From Lentzea sp. NEAU-D7 (lineage in GTDB: Bacteria > Actinomycetota > Actinomycetes > Mycobacteriales > Pseudonocardiaceae), in assembly GCF_026242055.1 (NCBI RefSeq), contig NZ_JAPJDL010000019.1, forward strand, positions 62,001-126,000: a stretch of 64,000 nt of DNA, given 5' to 3'. The first letter of the stretch is position 1. Each line of letters starts with the position of its first letter. Below the pieces are notes generated by a model. That model saw nothing but the letters and a program-made list of their open reading frames with translations. It had not been told where the DNA came from and did no database searches. Made by a program: the position numbers and the translations under genes. This document shows positions 42,353-49,523 of this stretch, piece after piece.

Positions 42353-43186
42353 TTACGACGTCAGGCGGGTCCGGAAGATCGCGGTGCCGGGGAAGAGCTT
42401 GCCGCGCAGCGGGCTCCACTGGCCCCAGTTGCGGGTGTGGCCCTTCGGCCACTCGGGCTCGACCAGGTCCTCGAGCACGAAACCGGTGCTCGTGAGCGCC
42501 CGGACGTAGTCGCCGAGCGTGCGGTGGTGTTCGACGTAGGTCGCCTTGCCCTCCTCGTCCACCTCCACGTAGGGCGTGCGGTCGAAGTACGACTGCGTGA
42601 CGGTCAGACCGAGAGGGCCGGGGTCGTCGGGGAAGATCCACCTCATCGGGTGGTTGACCGCGAACACCCAGGGCGCGCCGGGCCTGAGCACGCGGGCGAC
42701 CTCGCCGAAGACCTCCTGGACGTCCGCCACGAACGGCACGGCGCCGAACGCGCTGCAGGCGGCGTCGAAGGAGTCGTCGCGGAACGGCAGCTGGTCCGCG
42801 CTGGCCTGGACGAGCGGCACGTCGATGCCGGTCTCGGCGTTGTTGCGGCGGGCGTGGCGGAGCATGCCGGCGGAGATGTCGAAGGCGGTGACCTCGGCCT
42901 TGTGGTCCTTGAGCCAGCGAGCGCACATCGCACTGCCGCAGCCCACCTCCAGGACGCGCTGACCAGCGACGTCACCGAGGAACCGGGCGTCGGCCTCGCG
43001 CAGGCCCTCCGGGCACCACACGAAGTCCGCCGCGCCGAGGAACTCGCCGTGCGTCTCGTGGTAGTCGTCGGCGTCCGCGTCCCACCAGATCCGGTTCGCC
43101 ACGCGCGACTCGGCGGCGTCCGCCCCGCGCTTGACGATGCCTGCGGTGCCGAGCGCTTGTTCCGCGCTCGCGTGCTGGTTGGACAC
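42353..43186 (-). CDS. Class I SAM-dependent methyltransferase
   Basis: 277 residues. Motif I VLEVGCGSAMCARWL near residue 77, acidic end of strand 2 in TAFDISAGML, motif IV-like SFDAACSAFGAVPF and VLRPGAPWVFAVNHPM near 175. Such a methyltransferase is often found divergent from rpsA in actinobacteria; its substrate is not known. GTG 43186 start. Confidence 0.92.
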   Translation of the reverse strand: MSNQHASAEQALGTAGIVKRGADAAESRVANRIWWDADADDYHETHGEFLGAADFVWCPEGLREADARFLGDVAGQRVLEVGCGSAMCARWLKDHKAEVTAFDISAGMLRHARRNNAETGIDVPLVQASADQLPFRDDSFDAACSAFGAVPFVADVQEVFGEVARVLRPGAPWVFAVNHPMRWIFPDDPGPLGLTVTQSYFDRTPYVEVDEEGKATYVEHHRTLGDYVRALTSTGFVLEDLVEPEWPKGHTRNWGQWSPLRGKLFPGTAIFRTRLTS

Positions 43187-43211
43187 ACTGCTCCTTCACA
43201 TGGGGGCTGGT

Positions 43212-43241
43212 TTGCTTGCGCGTCTCGCGGCCGCGTACGAT
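43212..43241 (+). promoter_or_regulatory. Candidate rpsA promoter
   Basis: TTGCTT (43212-43217) and TACGAT (43236-43241), spaced 18 bp, lie about 120 bp before the rpsA ATG, leaving a leader long enough for autoregulation by S1. Confidence 0.5.
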
Positions 43242-43365
43242 ATCGCGTGCGTAGTGGGTTAGTGCTGCCCATGATCCAGACCCGCCGGATTCCAGGTCGC
43301 TGCGACGCTGCGCGCGCACCACTACCAGCCAATCAATGCCAATCCGTACCGGAGCCACCTACCTA

Positions 43366-44856
43366 ATGTCCACCGACACCACCACCGCCCCCGTTGCCGC
43401 TGCTCCCAAGCAGGTCGCGATCAACGACATCGGGACGGAGGAGGACTTCCTCGCAGCTATCGACAAGACGATCAAGTACTTCAACGATGGCGACATCGTT
43501 GAGGGCACGATCGTCAAGGTCGACCGGGACGAGGTCCTGCTCGACATCGGCTACAAGACCGAGGGCGTCATCCCCTCGCGTGAACTGTCGATCAAGCACG
43601 ACGTCGACCCCAACGAGGTCGTCAAGGTCGGTGACGAGGTCGAGGCGCTTGTTCTCCAGAAGGAGGACAAGGAAGGCCGTCTGATCCTCTCCAAGAAGCG
43701 CGCCCAGTACGAGCGCGCGTGGGGCACCATCGAGGCCCTCAAGGAGAAGGACGAGCCCGTCAAGGGCACGGTCATCGAGGTCGTCAAGGGTGGTCTCATC
43801 CTCGACATCGGCCTCCGCGGCTTCCTCCCCGCCTCGCTCGTCGAGATGCGTCGCGTCCGCGACCTCCAGCCGTACGTCGGCCGTGAGCTCGAGGCGAAGA
43901 TCATCGAGCTGGACAAGAACCGCAACAACGTGGTCCTGTCCCGCCGCGCGTGGCTGGAGCAGACCCAGTCCGAGGTCCGCAGCGAGTTCCTCAACCAGCT
44001 GCAGAAGGGCCAGGTCCGCAAGGGCGTCGTGTCCTCGATCGTCAACTTCGGTGCCTTCGTGGACCTGGGTGGCGTCGACGGTCTCGTCCACGTCTCGGAG
44101 CTGTCCTGGAAGCACATCGACCACCCGTCCGAGGTTGTCGAGGTCGGCCAGGAAGTCACCGTCGAGGTCCTCGACGTCGACATGGAGCGCGAGCGCGTGT
44201 CGCTGTCGCTCAAGGCGACGCAGGAAGACCCGTGGCGTCAGTTCGCCCGCACCCACGCGATCGGTCAGATCGTGCCGGGCAAGGTCACCAAGCTGGTTCC
44301 GTTCGGTGCGTTCGTCCGCGTGGACGAGGGCATCGAGGGCCTGGTCCACATCTCCGAGCTGGCCGAGCGCCACGTCGAGATCCCGGAGCAGGTCGTCCAG
44401 GTCGGCGACGACGTCATGGTCAAGGTCATCGACATCGACCTCGACCGTCGCCGCATCTCGCTGTCGCTCAAGCAGGCCAACGAGGGCTTCACGGTCGACA
44501 CCGAGTTCGACCCGACCCAGTACGGCATGGCCGCCGAGTACGACGACCAGGGCAACTACATCTACCCCGAGGGCTTCGACCCGGAGACCCAGGAGTGGCA
44601 GGACGGCTTCGACAAGCAGCGTGAGGAGTGGGAGCGCCAGTACGCCGAGGCGCACACTCGTTACGAGGCCCACATGAAGCAGATCCGCAAGGCCGCCGAG
44701 GCCGAGGAAGAGGCTTCGGCCGAGGGTGCGGGCAACTACACCTCCGGTGGCGACGCTCCTTCCACGTCCGTGGGCGCGCCGGCTCAGTCCGGTGGCACGC
44801 TGGCTTCCGACGAGCAGCTCGCGGCTCTCCGCGAGAAGCTGTCGGGCGGCATGTGA
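43366..44856 (+). CDS. rpsA: 30S ribosomal protein S1
   Basis: 496 residues with four S1/OB domains (about 35-105, 123-190, 208-278 and 293-363), each ending in the typical LSxK or LSLK strand. The actinobacterial C-terminal tail follows (DDQGNYIYPEGFDPETQEW, then an acidic Ala-rich stretch and LASDEQLAALREKLSGG). S1 binds mRNA for initiation and also tmRNA. The start is ATG 43366 (MSTDTTT); an in-frame ATG 30 bases earlier is not conserved in type. Confidence 0.98.
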   Translation: MSTDTTTAPVAAAPKQVAINDIGTEEDFLAAIDKTIKYFNDGDIVEGTIVKVDRDEVLLDIGYKTEGVIPSRELSIKHDVDPNEVVKVGDEVEALVLQKEDKEGRLILSKKRAQYERAWGTIEALKEKDEPVKGTVIEVVKGGLILDIGLRGFLPASLVEMRRVRDLQPYVGRELEAKIIELDKNRNNVVLSRRAWLEQTQSEVRSEFLNQLQKGQVRKGVVSSIVNFGAFVDLGGVDGLVHVSELSWKHIDHPSEVVEVGQEVTVEVLDVDMERERVSLSLKATQEDPWRQFARTHAIGQIVPGKVTKLVPFGAFVRVDEGIEGLVHISELAERHVEIPEQVVQVGDDVMVKVIDIDLDRRRISLSLKQANEGFTVDTEFDPTQYGMAAEYDDQGNYIYPEGFDPETQEWQDGFDKQREEWERQYAEAHTRYEAHMKQIRKAAEAEEEASAEGAGNYTSGGDAPSTSVGAPAQSGGTLASDEQLAALREKLSGGM

Positions 44857-44875
44857 GTCGCTAGCTAGACCTTCG

Positions 44876-44908
44876 AAGGCCCCTGCACCCTTTGGGTGTG
44901 GGGGCCTT
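44876..44908 (+). terminator. Terminator of rpsA
   Basis: A 15-bp stem (44876-44890 with 44894-44908, two G-U pairs), TTT loop, 20 bases after the rpsA stop. Confidence 0.88.
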
Positions 44909-45005
44909 TGTCGTTTGGCTTTGTGGGTGGCGGGCGGTGGCCCGGTGGGGCGCGACCTTGTGGGTGGTCACCTTGCGGGCGGCGACCTTGGGTTGCGTGC
45001 TTTCC

Positions 45006-45024
45006 CTGGGGGCGCTGCCCCCAG
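45006..45024. repeat. REP-like hairpin, copy 1
   Basis: CTGGGGGC-GCT-GCCCCCAG followed by ACCCCCGGC. A related copy with the same loop size and flank occurs at 51724-51742 after uvrB. Confidence 0.55.
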
Positions 45025-45119
45025 ACCCCCGGCAATCTGATCAGGGGGCCCGCGCCGTGCGCGGGTTGATGGCACGCCTGTTGCGTTGGGCGGCTGCCTG
45101 TTGCGTTGCTGGGTGCGTT

Positions 45120-45263
45120 GGCGGTGGGGTCCCATCACGAGCCGCACCAAGAGCGGGCCACACCTGAGGGGTGGGGTCAAGTCGACGAAAAGCGTGTCGA
45201 CTTGACCCCACCCCTCAGGTGCAGCAAGTGCTGTGGCGCGACTCGTGATGGGACCCCACCGCC
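45120..45263. repeat. Long nested palindrome
   Basis: Outer arms of 22 bp (45120-45141 and 45242-45263) and inner arms of 26 bp (45161-45186 and 45196-45221) are both perfect inverted complements around a 9-nt loop (45187-45195). The 19- and 20-nt segments between arms are only partly complementary. The inner arm contains GTCGAC and both arms contain GGTGGGGTC. It could form a large hairpin or cruciform. Confidence 0.9.
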
Positions 45264-45419
45264 TTTGCCTTGTGGAAGGACGGCTCGCCTTCGGCTTCGC
45301 TTGGGTGGGCTGCTGCTCGTCTTTGCTTCGCTTGGGTGGCTTGTCTTTGTCGCGCTGTCGGGTGCTTGTTGTCCACTCTGTGGTGGAGGCTGAACCTCGT
45401 TGTGTAGGTTGCTAAACCT

Positions 45420-46037
45420 ATGCGTGGGAACAAATTCTTCGTGGCACTGGGCGTGGGTGTGCTGGCGGTCTGCGCCGCCTGCTCGGCTGCCGCGCCGCAG
45501 ACTCAGGCGCCGCCGCCCCAGATTCCGAAGATCACGCCGTCCACGACTCCCTCTCGGGTGCCTGTGATGGTGGACCGGGCTTTGCCCGACGACTGTGAGC
45601 TCGTGGTGCCCGTCGACGTCATGAATGCGACGCTCGGGCAGGAGCTTCCCGGGGAGCCTCGGATCATCGTCGGCATCAAGGAGCCTGCCATCGGGCGGAC
45701 CGGGAAGATCGATTGTTACTACGGCATTCCCGAGAAGAAGGGGCTGCCGGACGCCAAGATCGTCATCGGGCTGTCCACCTACAACGACGATCTGACGGCT
45801 CGTACTCGTGTCACCGAGAGCGTCGAGGCCGAGCGGGGCGAGGGCGCGAAGATCACCGAGGTCGACGTCGGCAAGCAGAAGGGGACGTTGGTCGAGGGCA
45901 AGGACGAGCAGCTGTTGATCGGGTCGCTCGGGAAGTCGACGTTCGTGGTGCGCAACCGGCACAACTTCATCCCCAAGGAGAAGCTCATCGCGATACTGCC
46001 GGTGCTGGCCGTGCAGTCGATGACGCCGCCGGTGTGA
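45420..46037 (+). CDS. DUF3558-like lipoprotein
   Basis: 205 residues. Signal peptide ending VCAAC with the lipidated Cys at residue 21, then a Pro/Thr/Gln-rich linker. The mature domain contains LPDDCELV and GKIDCYYGI, two Cys probably joined, as in DUF3558 lipoproteins of actinobacteria, whose role is unknown. The start codon overlaps the palindrome TAGGTT-GCTA-AACCTA (45405-45420), which may include the promoter -10. Confidence 0.8.
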   Translation: MRGNKFFVALGVGVLAVCAACSAAAPQTQAPPPQIPKITPSTTPSRVPVMVDRALPDDCELVVPVDVMNATLGQELPGEPRIIVGIKEPAIGRTGKIDCYYGIPEKKGLPDAKIVIGLSTYNDDLTARTRVTESVEAERGEGAKITEVDVGKQKGTLVEGKDEQLLIGSLGKSTFVVRNRHNFIPKEKLIAILPVLAVQSMTPPV

Positions 46038-46059
46038 GTGTCCGGCTAACCTGACCCGC

Positions 46060-47208
46060 ATGCTCAGGGTGGGGTTGACCGGGGGGATCGGGTCCGGCAA
46101 GTCGACGATCGCGCGGCTGCTGGCGGAGAACGGTGCCGTTGTCATCGACGCGGACAAGCTTGCCCGGGAGGTGCTCGAGCCGGGTACCGACGGGCTTGCC
46201 GAGGTCGTCAAGGCGTTCGGTGAGGACGTGTTGAACGCGGACGGCACGCTGGACCGGGCCGCGCTGGCGGCCAAGGCGTTCGCCACCGAGGAGGCTCGGC
46301 AGACGCTCAACGGGATCACGCACCCGCGGATCGGTGCGCTCACCGGGCAGCGGATGTCGGAGGCCCCCGAGGACGCCATCGTGGTGCACGACATCCCCTT
46401 GCTGGTGGAGCGGGACATGGCGGCCGTCTACCACCTGGTGATCGTCGTCTTCGCCGACTCGGCCACGCGGCTGGAGCGGCTGGTGACGAGTCGCGGGATG
46501 GACCGGCGGGACGCCGAGAACCGGATCGCCGCGCAGGCCACCGACGAGCAGCGGCGGGCCGTTGCGGACGTGTGGCTCGACAACAGCGGTGAGGTTCCGG
46601 ACATCACGGCGTTGTGGGATCGGCTGGTCGGGTTCGAGAAGAACCTGCGCACGGGGTCGTACGCGTCCGGGTCGCCGCTGGTCGTGCCCTACGACGAGCG
46701 GTGGCCCGCCGAGGCCCGGCGGATCGCTCGGCGGATCAGCGTGGCGGCGGGTGGCCGGCGCGTCGAGCACATCGGGTCCACGGCGGTGCCGGGGCTCGCG
46801 GCCAAGGACGTGCTCGACTTCCAGCTCGCCGTCGAGGACATGGAGACCGCCGACGAGCTGCGGGAACCGCTGGCTCAGGCCGGTTTTCCGTACGTCGGGC
46901 CGTACGTGGACACGCCGCGCGGGGAAGGCGACTGGAGCAAGCGGCTGCACGCCGGGGCGGATCCCGGGCGCCGGGTGAACCTGCACCTGCGCGTGGAAGG
47001 TGCCGCGAACTGGCGGTGGGCGATCGACTTCCGGGACTGGCTGCGGCACGACACCGCGGCGCGCGACGAGTACGCGAAGGTCAAGCTCGAACTGTCACGA
47101 CGGTTCGCGGCCGACGGCAACGGGTTCGCCTACGGCGAGGCCAAGGAGCCGTGGATGGAGGCGGCCGCGAGGCGCGTCCAGGCCTACAGGGGCGGCCAGG
47201 AGTCGTAG
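46060..47208 (+). CDS. coaE: Dephospho-CoA kinase fused to GrpB (UPF0157) domain
   Basis: 382 residues. CoaE domain at 1 to about 195 with P-loop GGIGSGKST (8-16) and VIDADKLAREV; it phosphorylates dephospho-CoA in the last step of CoA synthesis. A GrpB/UPF0157 nucleotidyltransferase-fold domain follows at about 205-375 (VEHIGSTAVPGLAAKDVLDF). The same fusion is found in M. tuberculosis CoaE (Rv1631), where the extra domain aids stability. ATG 46060 is seven bases after TAACCT, so leaderless translation is likely. Confidence 0.96.
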   Translation: MLRVGLTGGIGSGKSTIARLLAENGAVVIDADKLAREVLEPGTDGLAEVVKAFGEDVLNADGTLDRAALAAKAFATEEARQTLNGITHPRIGALTGQRMSEAPEDAIVVHDIPLLVERDMAAVYHLVIVVFADSATRLERLVTSRGMDRRDAENRIAAQATDEQRRAVADVWLDNSGEVPDITALWDRLVGFEKNLRTGSYASGSPLVVPYDERWPAEARRIARRISVAAGGRRVEHIGSTAVPGLAAKDVLDFQLAVEDMETADELREPLAQAGFPYVGPYVDTPRGEGDWSKRLHAGADPGRRVNLHLRVEGAANWRWAIDFRDWLRHDTAARDEYAKVKLELSRRFAADGNGFAYGEAKEPWMEAAARRVQAYRGGQES

Positions 47209-47702
47209 ATGCCGTGCCACGTCAACCACGACGTCAGGTTGTGGTTGACGTTGCTGAGCTCTTCGAGGGTGCGGTGGACGGTGCGCAGCGCCTGGTCGGC
47301 GTCGCCCGGTCGCAGCACGCGGCCAGCGACCGCGGCGGCGAAGTCCTCGCTGCGCACGATGCGTGCCGTGGTGCCGCCGGGGACGGCCAGGCCCAGCAGC
47401 AGGTCGGTGGTCTGCCAGTGGCGGTGGTCGCGTTCGACCCGCACGGCGGACAGCACGCTCGGGCTGCTGCGCGCGTGCCGGGAACGCGGGCGGTAGGTGG
47501 TCAGGCGCAGGCCCAGTTCGGGCATCAGCCAGGTGACCTCGGAGTCCGAGAAAGGATCCTCCGGAGTGGGGTGCTCGATTCGCAGACCCCACCGTTCGGC
47601 ATAGCACGAACTGAGAGTTCGCGAGCCGCCCGACGAATACGAGCGCACGCCCGAAATGGTGTCGACGACATCGACCAACTGAGGTGTAGTGACCGCTCCC
47701 AC
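47184..47702 (-). CDS. DUF402 domain protein
   Basis: 172 residues from GTG 47702, seven bases after a TACGCT box (a TTG at 47720 is the alternative). The DUF402 core is seen in DHRHWQTTDLLLGLAVPGGT followed by RIVRSEDFAAAV. Paralogue of the next gene. A DUF402 gene lies between coaE and uvrB in mycobacteria too (Rv1632c). Some DUF402 proteins are nucleoside-diphosphate phosphatases, but the key residues here are not certain. Its 3' end overlaps coaE by 25 bp. Confidence 0.75.
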   Translation of the reverse strand: MGAVTTPQLVDVVDTISGVRSYSSGGSRTLSSCYAERWGLRIEHPTPEDPFSDSEVTWLMPELGLRLTTYRPRSRHARSSPSVLSAVRVERDHRHWQTTDLLLGLAVPGGTTARIVRSEDFAAAVAGRVLRPGDADQALRTVHRTLEELSNVNHNLTSWLTWHGIYDSWPPL

Positions 47703-47790
47703 GCCGCCGAGCGTAGTCAAATATGTGCTCCCAGTTACACGCCGGGTCGATTTGTTACGTCACGGTCAGGTGACGAACACGCTCTGTGTA

Positions 47791-48300
47791 TCAGCGCCAG
47801 GTCGTGGGACAACCCGAATAGGTGAGCCACCTGACCACATCGTGACCGTGCGCTGAAATACCGGACACCGCCGAGTAGGTGGTTTCCAGCGCCCATTGCG
47901 CGCGTTCCGCCGAGATCAGGTTCTGCTGCACCGCGGAGATCAACTCGTCGGTGTCCAGAACTGTCACGCTGTGCCCCGTCCGGACTATCAGGTCGAGGTA
48001 CAGGTCGGTCGTTTTCCAGACGCTGCCGATCGCGTTGATCTCCACCACGTCGACGTAGAAGTCGAAGTCGATCTGGTGGCCGGGGTGCCAGGACTGGCGC
48101 GTCACGCGGATGTTGAGCTTCGGCAGGAACCAGCTCTCGAAGTGGCTGATCTTCGGATGCCCGGCGAGCGGCCGGAACATGTAGAGGCCCGTCGGTGTGA
48201 GCCGGAACTCGTCGACCCTCCTCAGCTGCCCCTTGGGGTCGGTGTTGCTCTTGGCGTCCAGGTCGAAGTACTCGATCTTCGGCGGATGGATGTGTGCCAC
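47791..48300 (-). CDS. DUF402 domain protein
   Basis: 169 residues from GTG 48300 (an upstream GTG at 48336 has no promoter or binding site). Clear DUF402 motifs: FYVDVVEINAIGSVWKTTDL and LDLIVRTGHSVTVLDTDELI. Tandem paralogue of the preceding DUF402 gene, separated by 88 bp. Divergent from the DUF5685 gene. A role in nucleotide or RNA metabolism is only an inference from family members. Confidence 0.82.
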   Translation of the reverse strand: MAHIHPPKIEYFDLDAKSNTDPKGQLRRVDEFRLTPTGLYMFRPLAGHPKISHFESWFLPKLNIRVTRQSWHPGHQIDFDFYVDVVEINAIGSVWKTTDLYLDLIVRTGHSVTVLDTDELISAVQQNLISAERAQWALETTYSAVSGISAHGHDVVRWLTYSGCPTTWR

Positions 48301-48350
48301 GTCCGCGATACTGCCATCGCCGGGCGCCGCGGCCACTTAGGATGCCGCGC

Positions 48351-49457
48351 ATGTTCGGGATCATCCGCCCCTGTCGCAACAGAATGGGCGCTGAGCTGCG
48401 GTCCGCGTGGCTCTCACACCTTTGTGGAATGTGCCTGTCGTTGCGCGACGAGCACGGTCATCTCTCGCGCCTCGTCACCAACTACGACGGGCTGATGATC
48501 TCGGCCGCGGTGGAGGCGCAGTCCGGCGTCTCACGGCGGACCGCCGGGCCGTGCGCGCTGCGCGGCATGAAGTCCGCGGACGTGGCCATCGGCGACGGAG
48601 CGCGGCTGGCGGCCTCGGTGTCGCTCGTGCTCGCGTCGTTGAAGATCCAGGACCACGTGGACGACGGTGACGGCCTCGCGGGCCGGCTCGGGTGGGCGGG
48701 GCGCGCGGTGGCGCAGCGCTGGGCCTCCAAAGGCCTCGGAACGGCGTCCGACCTCGGGTTCGACGCGTCGGTGATGGTGGACGCGGTGCGGCGGCAGCCC
48801 GAGGTGGAGGCCGGAGCGGGGCTCGGCAGCTCGGTGCTGGTGGTCACCGAACCCACGGAGACCGCGACCGCGTTCGCCGTCGGGCAGACCGCGGTGATCG
48901 CCGGGCGGCCGCACAACGTCGAGCCGTTGCGCGAGGTGGGGCGGCTGTTCGGGCGGGTGGCGCACCTGATCGACGCCGTCGAGGACCTGGAGGAGGACCG
49001 CGCCTCGGGGGCGTGGAACCCGCTGCTCGCCACCGGGACGCCCGTCGACGAGGCACACCGGCTGTGCCTGGACGCCGTGGCGGGGATCAGGCTGGCGCTC
49101 GGCGACGTCGAGTTCACCGACGCGCGGCTCGTGCACAAGCTGCTGGTGCACGAGCTGGAGGAGTCGATCATCCGGGTGTTCGGCAAGCGCAAGCGGCACG
49201 ACTACCCGCCGGGCAAGCCCCGCTGGTCGGACCCCGGCAGCGGGCTGTGGTCGTATCCCCGGCTCAACTGGCAGCGGCAGCCGCGCGGGTGCTTCGAGGG
49301 CTGCGGCGCGTTCCTCTACATGTGCGGGACCTGCCAGTTCTGCTGCCGCGACCCGTTCCCCGGGCCGTGGAGCGACAAGCGGCGCGACGGCTGCGACCCC
49401 GGTCCCGACTGCGGCCCGAACTGTGACTGCGACTGCAACTGCTGCCCCTGCGACTGA
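48351..49457 (+). CDS. DUF5685 protein with cysteine-rich tail
   Basis: 368 residues. The N-terminus FGIIRPCRNRM and HLCGMCLSLRDEHG, with C8, C25 and C28, are DUF5685 landmarks. The helical body contains two Asp-rich patches, DHVDDGD near 103 and DAVEDLEED near 208, reminiscent of the metal-binding motifs of class I terpenoid synthases. The last 55 residues contain 14 cysteines, ending CDCDCNCCPCD, a metallothionein-like tail. TAGGAT ends seven bases before ATG 48351, so leaderless. Enzymatic activity is unproven. Confidence 0.8.
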   Translation: MFGIIRPCRNRMGAELRSAWLSHLCGMCLSLRDEHGHLSRLVTNYDGLMISAAVEAQSGVSRRTAGPCALRGMKSADVAIGDGARLAASVSLVLASLKIQDHVDDGDGLAGRLGWAGRAVAQRWASKGLGTASDLGFDASVMVDAVRRQPEVEAGAGLGSSVLVVTEPTETATAFAVGQTAVIAGRPHNVEPLREVGRLFGRVAHLIDAVEDLEEDRASGAWNPLLATGTPVDEAHRLCLDAVAGIRLALGDVEFTDARLVHKLLVHELEESIIRVFGKRKRHDYPPGKPRWSDPGSGLWSYPRLNWQRQPRGCFEGCGAFLYMCGTCQFCCRDPFPGPWSDKRRDGCDPGPDCGPNCDCDCNCCPCD

Positions 49458-49467
49458 GGTTGCCGGA

Positions 49468-49516
49468 GGGGTCTGACCAGGCACAATCGGAAATTGTCAG
49501 ACCCCCGGCGTACCGT
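49468..49516 (+). promoter_or_regulatory. uvrB promoter (RecA-NDp / PafBC type) within an inverted repeat
   Basis: TTGTCAGAC (49494-49502), eight bases, then TACCGT (49511-49516): an exact match in spacing to the mycobacterial PafBC-dependent damage promoter. The GTG of uvrB follows seven bases later. In addition GGGGTCTGAC (49468-49477) is the exact complement of GTCAGACCCC (49496-49505), so the -35 element is one arm of a 10-bp inverted repeat that begins 11 bp after the preceding gene. Confidence 0.8.
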
Positions 49517-49523
49517 GCTTCCC

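Larger units (their letters stand above)
44909..45419. other. Repeat-rich intergenic region, no gene
   Basis: About 510 bp after the rpsA terminator with no frame of normal codon bias. It holds a REP-like hairpin (45006-45024), a 144-bp nested palindrome (45120-45263) and a 15-bp direct repeat GCTTCGCTTGGGTGG (45294-45308 and 45325-45339). Base composition is richer in G and T on the plus strand than in the neighbouring genes. Confidence 0.6.

Noticed and set aside
45120-45263. CRISPR array or insertion-sequence ends for the long palindrome
   Set aside because: There is only one nested pair of arms, no regularly spaced repeats, no transposase and no enclosed gene.
44892-45415. Short open frames on both strands in the repeat region after rpsA
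   Set aside because: They arise from the palindrome arms and lack codon bias; the same arm gives similar peptides on both strands.
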